64,000 nucleotides of DNA from Cliona cf. orientalis (Eukaryota > Porifera > Demospongiae > Clionaida > Clionaidae), in contig OZ005703.1 in NCBI GenBank assembly GCA_963930775.1, positions 3,472,001-3,536,000 on the forward strand, written 5' to 3'. Under the pieces are notes generated by a model that did not search any database, was not told the DNA's origin, and was given only the letters and a program-made list of their open reading frames with translations. The translations under genes and the position numbers were made by a program. Positions 56,715 to 64,000 of this stretch are shown one piece after another (position 1 is the stretch's first letter; each line of letters starts with the position of its first letter).

Positions 56715-57180
56715 ATACAATGAAAAATATTTTTCAGACGATCATTTTTCTTTTTTGTCTGTGTCATTACATGAGGGCATGGATACGCGTCTTGAATGCG
56801 CCCGGTTGCTATGAACGCGCAGCGCGAGCAGAGAGAAATTCAGCACTACAAGGCTCAGGATTGGTCAGGACTGTAGGGCCGTGTGCACGAAGAAGAGTGG
56901 CCTTAATGCCTCTGGCCATAGAGACGCATTGTCGAACGATCGGCGCGAAAGCGCCACGCGTTCCGAGAGGCCTGCTAAAGCAGGCGCTGGCGCTAGCCAC
57001 CGAGCCTCGAGCGAAGCAAGAGGTGAGGTCTGTTCTTTGTCATACCTGTCAGTAGTCCAGTAGCAACATTCGAGCAGAGCGAGAACGTTGCTACCGGGCA
57101 GTTGCTTGCTATGAGGGGTGTGGCCTCTTTAACCGCCTCAATCTGCGCATGCGCACGGTACTAATGGACAATCTTGAACA
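56715..57180 (+). repeat. Repeat family H, copy 2
   Basis: Begins atacaatgaaaaatattttt. Contains gaaattcagcactacaaggc, ccatagagacgcattgtcga and cgagaggcctgctaaagcag, and ends near catgcgcacggtactaatg. First of three same-orientation copies in 1.9 kb. Confidence 0.7.
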
Positions 57181-57299
57181 GGCAGGATACTGTTTGTGCA
57201 TAAACTACATGTACGTCTCTATATTTTGTGAGCATGTACTGTTAATAGATGATCATGCATGCTAGCCACATTATCCCATGATTGTGACATCAAACATAC

Positions 57300-57570
57300 T
57301 TATTTTCCCATGTTGTTTATATAACGAATGATAAAATTTCAGACAATCACGTTTCTTATATAGTCCGTATCCTAACCTGCAGGGCACAAAAGATGTACTC
57401 TGCAACAAATTCAGAAGGCTCACAATTATTCAGAATTGTAGTGCTGTATGCACAAATGAGGGTGGCCATAGAAATGCATTCTTGATCTTGAAAACTGCTC
57501 AAAGCACCGCTCATTTCAAGAGGCCTGCAGAGCAGACGACCATGCCTTGAGCGAAGCAAGAGGCGAGTTC
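57300..57570 (+). repeat. Repeat family H, copy 3, truncated
   Basis: Shares ttatatagtccgtatcctaa, gtgctgtatgcacaaatgag and aagaggcctgcagagcagac with the other copies, then departs from the family at about 57570. Confidence 0.65.
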
Positions 57571-58114
57571 TAGTCTCGTGCCCAGCCCTCTTCATGCACG
57601 CGCAAGAAAGGGTCTGGGGAATTGTGCACATCCGGCATGTCCCTACCGAATGCATGACATGTGCAGGGCGTAGTCAATAATTAAATGCTTTTGGTTAATG
57701 CTCTGTGCGCGTTGCAGCTCTAAACGTTACTACTATTATGAGCACGTGAAATTAATTACATTCCATACGTTCTTGAGTTGTCATGTACCGCATACTGTAA
57801 TCTGATTAGTGCCTAAATGGGGACAAGCCGGATGTGCATGATTCCTCAGACGCTCTCTCTCTCCCCAGGTGCGTTAGGAGGGGCTAGGTACAAGACTAGG
57901 TGAGGTCTCAGGTCTATCAATACTCTGCTCTAACATCGCTATTACACGCTTCTGGTGGTGAGGTCAAGCAGCTGCTGTTGGCCTGCAGTGGGGGTGTGGC
58001 CTACACAGTCTAATAGGTTCAGTGTTTGTCCCGCTTTCGCATGCGCACTGTACTAATGAGCAGCACTCTAGGGAGATGATACTGTTTAGCCCCATGATTG
58101 TGACATCAAACATA

Positions 58115-58570
58115 CTTGTTATATACAACGAAATTATTTTTTAGAACAACAATTTTCTTATATAGTCCGTATTCTAACCTGGAGGGCACAAAAGATGCGC
58201 TCTTCTACAAGTTTAAAAGGCTCACGATTGGTCAGAATTGTAGTGCCGTGTGCATAAACGAGGGTAGCCATAGAGACGCATTATCGAGCAAACGGCACGA
58301 AGCATTGTGTGTTTCAAAAGGCCTGCTCAGCAGGCCACTGAGCCTCAAGCGAAGCGAGAGGCGAAATCTGTTGTTTGTCATAGCCTGATGGTAGACAACG
58401 TCGCCATTACATGGTGAGTTCAAACAGCTGCTCTTGGCAGGCGGTGAGGGGTGTGGTTTATTATGCCATAATAGCATAGGTTCATAGTTCGGTGTTACGT
58501 GTTCATCTGCACATGCATGCTGTACTAACTGGCAGCTCATGCATATACTCGTGATATTAGGTACATTGTC
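58115..58570 (+). repeat. Repeat family H, copy 4
   Basis: Starts atatacaacgaaattatttt, contains ttatatagtccgtattctaa and gcctgctcagcaggccactg, and ends in the same gcatgctgtactaactggc tail as copy 1. Confidence 0.7.
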
Positions 58571-59344
58571 CCATGATTGTGATATCAAACATACTTGTAT
58601 GTGTATTAAAATTATTTCCCAGAATTGTTTCAATGGGTGTATTCCTGGTAATTGCTCAACTGTTCTGAGTTTTGAGCAGTTAATTTCAATATATATATTA
58701 AGTACATATGTATGGCATTAAATTTTTGTTGTTGAAAGATAAAGTCTTGGTAGTCTTTGCTAGAAATTTTCCAAAGAGGAAAAGTGTATACTGTAGCTAT
58801 CCCCCCCCCCCCAAGGTTTGCATGCTGCATATACAAGTACTAATCAATCAATCTTCCCCTCAGAATGAATGAATGAATGAATGTTGGCTGCTTGATTAGT
58901 ACTTGTATGAACACTTGACCATATCCCCAGTAGCTGCAAAGTATAATGGTGCATGTGGTAAAAGGTCGTCAATAGAATGCGTACATCGATCGATGCTGGC
59001 CTCAGAAATCATGGAGATGGTGTGTAAGATCGACTCTCAACCTTGATAGAGACAATTTTGGATGCTTCAATCACAGAGGTGAACTCGACAGCACAGTATT
59101 CCTTCCGAACTTCAGGTTGGTCGCGCTGCTGCGGTCTCGTGCGGGCCAGCCCCTTGTGACGATGCGTGCTATATATAGCGCAAGGCTAGCTTTATTTATC
59201 CACGGCATTACGTAAGCTAAGAAAACACTTAAAGTTCAACCAACGGTACTTCTCAGAGAAAGTAGCGCTCAGCTTGTAATCTATTCGCTGGATACACGTG
59301 TAAGATACTCTACATACAGTGTGTATTTACTGATTTTCAAGTCC
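58571..59344. other. Non-coding stretch without recognised gene
   Basis: AT-rich sequence with a C12 run (58801..58812), an (AATG)n microsatellite (about 58864..58882) inside a small acaagtactaatcaa / ttgattagtacttgt hairpin, and nothing else I can name. Confidence 0.5.
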
Positions 59345-59905
59345 CAGAAAGGCTCCAGCGAGGCCCTAGATTTTTTCATAATTACCTCATAGGTTGCATC
59401 ATGATTTCATCATAATTTCACCATAGATTACACCACAATTACCTCATAACCACAGAAAAGGAAATTGCTACTGGGGATATGATGAACAACTTAGACTACA
59501 TCCCGAGTCCCTCGTGAAAGTAGCCGCCATAAAGGACACGTCAACAAACTGCGCATGCTCCGTACACATGTATATTGGGGCGCGCGGCTTGAGCCGGTTG
59601 ACTCCCGAATGTGACCTCCACTGCCATGTGCTAGACTGAATAGGGAAGTCCCCCCGAGTGCGAGCTTGCCAAAGAAAGCAAACTGAGAGAATCGCCATAT
59701 GACATCGATACTCCACGATCTCTTCTACGCTAGGTTCGAATTCTGGGTCCGAACACCCTGTCATGCGAGCTAAACATTTTGAAGCAGTCTTCACCCCAAT
59801 TTCGTCATAATTTCATCATAACTTTCATCATCATTTCATCATTACTTTCGTCATTAATTACCTCATCGTGAGGCTGAATCGATTTGTGAATTGGGACTCG
59901 GGATG
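59345..59905. repeat. Repeat family J, copy 2
   Basis: The inner unit 59499..59905 has inverted ends CATCCCGAGTCCC and GGGACTCGGGATG flanked by TA. A minus-strand open frame (59468..59794) shares [11 protein letters not shown] and LSVxFLWQ with copy 1. Confidence 0.7.
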
Positions 59906-59974
59906 TAATATGCAGCATGCAAACCTTTGGGGGGGGGGGGGGGGGGGGAGGGGGGTGATAGCTACAGTATACAC

Positions 59975-60150
59975 TTTTCTATCTCATGAACCATGGTACG
60001 GGAGGCTCGTTCCAGCTTCTAACATTGGATCTGTGCAGTAGAAGGCCCAAATTGCTACTAACAGAAGCCTGGGGTACTTGAGGCCTTGGAATAGTGACAG
60101 TTTGCAAAAATCGCGTTTAGCATGAAGCCCTTTCTCAGATTCTGTCACAT
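59975..60150. repeat. Truncated family M element, next to a poly-G tract
   Basis: Shares ctaacattggatctgtgcag, tagaaggcc and the right end (caaaaatcgcgttt ... ccctttctcagattctgtcaca) with 51903..52322. A G-run of about 25 lies upstream at 59933..59957. Confidence 0.6.
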
Positions 60151-60418
60151 ATTTTAGAAGTGAAATGTCGTCTACTGATATCTACCATGTGACGGATTTT
60201 TTAAGGCAATGTTTATTGGGCTGAAGCTTGCAGCGTCTGAGACTATATACCACAAAGCTTATCAAGAGAAATGTTTCTTGGATTGAAGACGTTTAGCACT
60301 GTATCCACTATTTCGGATGCAATACTGCCAGGTAACTCCTCCAAACAGAGAAAGCGTGTGTGTACTGTACTAATACATAACCACCAAATTAACCTAATTC
60401 GATCATAATATACATGTA

Positions 60419-60775
60419 CCATAGAATCCCGCGATTACGCCCCCCCCTGCATTTTTAGCTCAAGTTCCTGCGTAGGTAGTTTTGTCTCACGTATAAGCCC
60501 CCCCTCCCTGACTGTAAAATGGAGTCCATGAGTCAATAAAAACAGTAGCTACAGCTAGCAAACTAGCTATTTGTGTCACAATATGCCTTACTTTGTCGTT
60601 TTTCTCGAGTTTTGCCCACCAAACAGCCAGAGAAAGTACAGAGATCGCGCACCCACGTGGCATTCGGCGGTCGGTAATGGTCGTCACACGGAAATGTTAG
60701 GATCCCGCGTATAAGCCCCCTCCCCACTTTTGCCCAATCCTAGCATGCACAAAGGGGGGGGGGGGCGTAATCATA
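60419..60775. mobile_element. MITE family Z, copy 5
   Basis: Starts TA-CCATAGAATCCCGCGATTACG. Contains two GCGTATAAGCCCCC-like words and ends gggggcgtaatcatatacc (right end decayed). Confidence 0.8.
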
Positions 60776-61069
60776 TACCGGCATATTATAGTAATCTCTG
60801 GATGTGCCTCTTAGTACATGTACTTATACCCATGATGTAGCATCATAGAGCATACTGTTTTGCATCGAGGATCTCCCCTTTTTGTACTCAACATTAGTTT
60901 GGGCGATAAGGTCAAGGGAGTTCCGGATCTCTCTTGAGCACCCACCCAAGGATCAAGACCTCGCCCAAACCTTGTTACCATGCACAACCCATTCCCTTTG
61001 AAATTGACATTGTAAGTATAATACAATTCCACTTTACACACCACAATTATTTAAACTAGCTGCACAATC

Positions 61070-61690
61070 TAAATGAAATACTAGCCAGCTGTCCTCTTGG
61101 GGTTTTTATATAGCGTAAGTAAGCCGAACTTTCCCATCTCCCTAGCATTTTGACAGTAGCTTCACTTACTCCTTGGTGGCTAGCCGTGGTTGCCGCACCA
61201 ATGCGGAAATTGACCCGCATAGTTCTTTGGATCCACTCCAGACTGCAGTAGCAATTTATGGACTTTAGACACAAACCGATCCTTTGTGAGGAGTCGACCA
61301 TCCTTAAACTGAAATAAGAAACCTTGTTTGTCCCCCCTAATTGCTAAGTATGGTAAAATCGCTTCCAGGGGGCTTAAATCTTTGTTGGTTCTTCCTAGGT
61401 AGACATCCACACCCTTACAGAATGGGTCCATCTTAGACGCCTTGATACAAACTCTTAGAATGGAAGATTTCTCAGGGTCATCAATAGCAATATCACCATA
61501 GTATAGATTCGCTCCTGGATCAAATGATGATTCCGATTCTAGAATCATTTCTCCAGCTCTCAGAAAGCCAAACAAGCATAAGCTCATGGCTGCCCACAGC
61601 ATAATATTGTCTTCATCCTTCCGATTTTTCATCAAGATGGATTTCATTCTTCGCCCCGATCTTTTCAACTGCACGCGAGAAAAGAGGGGG
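61070..61690 (-). mobile_element. Tyrosine-recombinase element remnant (DIRS/Crypton-like fossil)
   Basis: Minus-strand coding remnants read AAMSLCLFGFLRAGEM, then SILRVCIKASKMDPFCKGVD, and end with IGAATTASHQGVSEATVKML and GRWESSAYLRYIKTPRGQLA. These are the C-terminal catalytic blocks of transposon-encoded tyrosine recombinases (Arg...His...Tyr order), as in DIRS-like elements and Cryptons of aquatic invertebrates. It is broken, with about one or two breaks plus the foldback sequence abutting its 5' side. The class cannot be settled without a reverse transcriptase, and none was found. Confidence 0.75.
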
Positions 61691-62180
61691 AGCCTGGTAA
61701 AACTTATCACGTGCGTGACGTCAGGTGGAACCAACTTCCATATATGGCACAACAGCAAGTTGGCCAGCTTGAGGCACAGAATTTCTCACCGAAGTTCGAG
61801 CTTTTCGATCTGAACGTTACAGTCAGCTATGGATCAGCAAGTCAGGGCCCTTCAGTCCCTTCGCTGGGTGTCAAAAGCCGCAATTTGCGTGGTAAACTCG
61901 ATCGTGCCAACGTCCAAGTCGGTTCCACCTGAGCGTGGACACGATTGAGTTACCATGCAAATCGCAGTTTTTGACACATAGCGAAGATGCTGAAGCGTCT
62001 CCTCTTGCTGATTCATAGCCGATTGTAACGTACTGATTGAAGAACTCGAACTCTCGGCTTGATCTTGGCCAACTCACTGTTGTGCCATATATGGAAGTTG
62101 GTTCCACCTGACATCACGCACGTGATAAGTTTTACCAGGCTCCCCCTCTTTTCTCGCGTGCAGTTGAAAAGATCGGGGCG
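61652..62180. mobile_element. Foldback element: about 530-bp long palindrome
   Basis: Two arms of about 260 bp in inverse orientation, ends cgccccgatcttttcaactg and cagttgaaaagatcggggcg. The outer ~100 bp of each arm are nearly identical (tatcacgtgcgtga, ttccatatatggcacaacag); the inner parts are more diverged. It sits at the upstream edge of the recombinase remnant. Confidence 0.8.
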
Positions 62181-62351
62181 CCTGGGGACGAGGCTAAGGT
62201 AAGGGTACCTTTTCTGCACGGGACTGTCCTGCCTGCCATACGTATCTGCTGCATGTGCATAGGTTGTGTGTATTTTGTATTCGGTTTAGTAACTGTTATC
62301 CTTTAGCAATACTAACTATGCACTGACATATAAGTGATAAGGTGATACGTA

Positions 62352-62757
62352 CAGTGTAGTCCACTTAAATCGAATCTCAAAATCCATGAGAAATATTTGA
62401 ATTAAACGAAAATTTGAATTACAGAGATCCATATAAACCACTGTATTGAGACCCTGCAGTGCTTATTAGTGGAGCATTCAGCCACGTATGAAGCTTTAGA
62501 ATTGTTCTGAGAGTGATTTAGGTAACAAATGCTTACAGTTTCATATCTCAAGGAGGATTGTAGTGATCTCCATGTGATCTACTTTCTGTATTTATATAAA
62601 TATGTGTACTTTTGTGTGCTAAAGCTGGCTTTAATTTTTCTAATTAAGCGAAAAGACCAGTTCAAATTTATGCATTAGCTCTATGTAGGGAATCTGAAAG
62701 AATTTGAATTAGACAAAAATTCGTCTTAAGCAGATTTGAATTAAGTGGACTACACTG
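62352..62757. mobile_element. MITE family P, Tigger/pogo-like ends
   Basis: 406 bp, TA-flanked, ends CAGTGTAGTCCACTTAAATC and GAATTAAGTGGACTACACTG. The word TTTGAATTA recurs in the subterminal regions. CAGTGTAGTC ends with TA targets resemble the pogo/Tigger group. Confidence 0.85.
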
Positions 62758-62893
62758 TAATGAGATGACTGGTTGCTTGGGAGGCTAATGATATGAATAG
62801 CGAGGTGGATAATCGATGATGTAATGTAAGATAAGGTGAGATAAGGTGATTAATGATGATTAATAAGATAACTAGAGCTCTGTAGAGCACATA

Positions 62894-63474
62894 CCCCGCG
62901 CACATATTGTGCAATCTATAGATTTACTTTTGGTGCATTTTGTAACTTCAGAGAAATAGAAATCAGTGCTGCTTAGGTTCCGGTGACACTTGAAAAAGCG
63001 CTCTCTGCACCTAAACCTAGCCCAGACTAGGAAGATATGAATTTCTACCTATTTTTTTTCGTAACAATAGTAGTATAGCTGTCTTACATTATGATTGGTT
63101 CCAGGTTTCAGTCACTATAGACATCACGAGCATTATTTAGAACATTGACAATCTTTACCAGTCATATGTTTGGCCACTTAGTTGTGCGCATGAGCAGAAA
63201 GCACAGTTGGTATGCATATGCATTGATGGCACTGTTGATAGGCATGGCTACGATGGTCAACAAAAAGGCACTATTTGTGACGCTCGTGGACCGTATCCCT
63301 CGATTTGACGCACACTGAAGCCAGTTTTTCGCCGAATTCGATTGATTCGTTGTGATTACGAGTCGCTTAGACGCCTATATCTCGAGATATGGCGATTTTT
63401 GTGCTAGCGACAACAACAACAACGACAACGACGACACAACCGATTACTTTACCACCTTGCGCATGCGCGCGGGG
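62894..63474. mobile_element. MITE family L, copy 2 (uninterrupted)
   Basis: Inverted ends CCCCGCGCACATATTG and GCGCATGCGCGCGGGG, TA-flanked. It lacks the family A insertion of copy 1 and so serves as the empty-site control. Confidence 0.88.
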
Positions 63475-63637
63475 TAATGATGTGACCATGATGCAATTGC
63501 AAACATGCACATATCAGTAGCTGTCCAGCTGTTGTGACCTAATGAATTTCTCTTTCTCACTCCTCTAGCGGTGGTTCCTTGTATTGAGAAACCGGGTGAT
63601 CACATCTTTCTTGTAGCTGCTACACACATGGCAGAAT

Positions 63638-63919
63638 CTACAATTCTTGCCAAAATTCAGCACTCAGGGCATAATTTGTGAAGCTTTGAACGTACACTCC
63701 TGGGTCTGGCCTTGCCCATGTAGTTAGGGTTTCTTCTGTTGCCAGCTGGCGAAAGTGCTGGTCGTAGACGACCCGCATTGGCCATTTGAACTTCTGACTG
63801 CATTTAGCTATGAATGCTGCATACCCCAGCAGGGTTTCATTTAGGGGGGGGGGGCGGGAGGGGTCACTCGCCCCCCCTTGGAAGCTGGCTGCCCCCCCTT
63901 GAGAGTAGCCACCATCCAT
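63638..63919 (-). mobile_element. Possible second ORF remnant of a tyrosine-recombinase element (fossil)
   Basis: The frame contains RVVYDQHFRQLATEETLTTW, resembling the conserved YDxxFRxxAA...W block of the companion ORF carried by many DIRS/Crypton-like elements. Same strand as the recombinase remnant but about 2 kb upstream. Short and uncertain; the upstream G-rich portion is repeat Q-like sequence. Confidence 0.35.
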
Positions 63920-64000
63920 ACACGTAATACACGTACAAGTAAAAGATTTAACCAGTGAAAGTGTCTAAAGCGGCAGTTTTGCTTATTTTTAAGCCATAAA

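Noticed and set aside
30373-60775. Repeated GC-rich tcccgcgattacgccccc blocks as candidate CpG promoters
   Set aside because: They are the ends and words of MITE family Z, present in five places, and not tied to gene starts.

Overview
The window comes from a compact, AT-rich animal genome. Evidence: spliced host genes with short GT-AG introns, a complete cohesin-loader gene (NIPBL/SCC2), ELOF1, the animal ppGpp/NADPH phosphatase HDDC3 (MESH1), UDP-glucuronosyltransferase, iduronate-2-sulfatase-like and MFSD8-like genes. Tight gene spacing and introns packed with short inverted-repeat transposons suggest an early-branching animal, most likely a sponge. That placement is inference; no diagnostic marker was found.

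Layout. 0-14.2 kb is a dense gene block: the 3' end of a UGT (+), an eight-exon MFSD8-like transporter (-) whose stop lies 22 bp from the UGT stop, an intronless aspartyl/asparaginyl beta-hydroxylase-like gene (+), HDDC3 in three exons (-), a secreted alpha/beta-hydrolase (+), and ELOF1 in three exons (-). From 14.2 to 23.2 kb there are two tandem iduronate-2-sulfatase-like paralogues (-) separated by nested MITEs. A young-looking Ty3/Gypsy LTR element with a TAGTA target duplication occupies 23.27-27.73 kb, immediately upstream of the second sulfatase. From 28.5 to 56.0 kb runs one NIPBL gene on the minus strand; I could join 46 coding exons in consistent phase into 1,822 residues. Its large introns are nests of MITEs. 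A WDR18-like first exon (+) starts head to head with it at 56.26 kb. From 56.6 to 64 kb I see only repeats and remnants of a tyrosine-recombinase element.

How the parts relate. Three gene pairs are divergently arranged across 207-479 bp (MFSD8-like/beta-hydroxylase, HDDC3/hydrolase, NIPBL/WDR18-like), so shared promoters are likely. The most unusual signal is in the repeats. At least six different MITE families share the end CCGTA flanked by TA, and several share a core around CGACCCCGTACC. Each family is built from many copies, in both orientations, of its own short word (for example CCGCCAAATTAA in one and TCGCAATTAA in another). One insertion is proven inside the window by comparison with an uninterrupted copy of the element it landed in.
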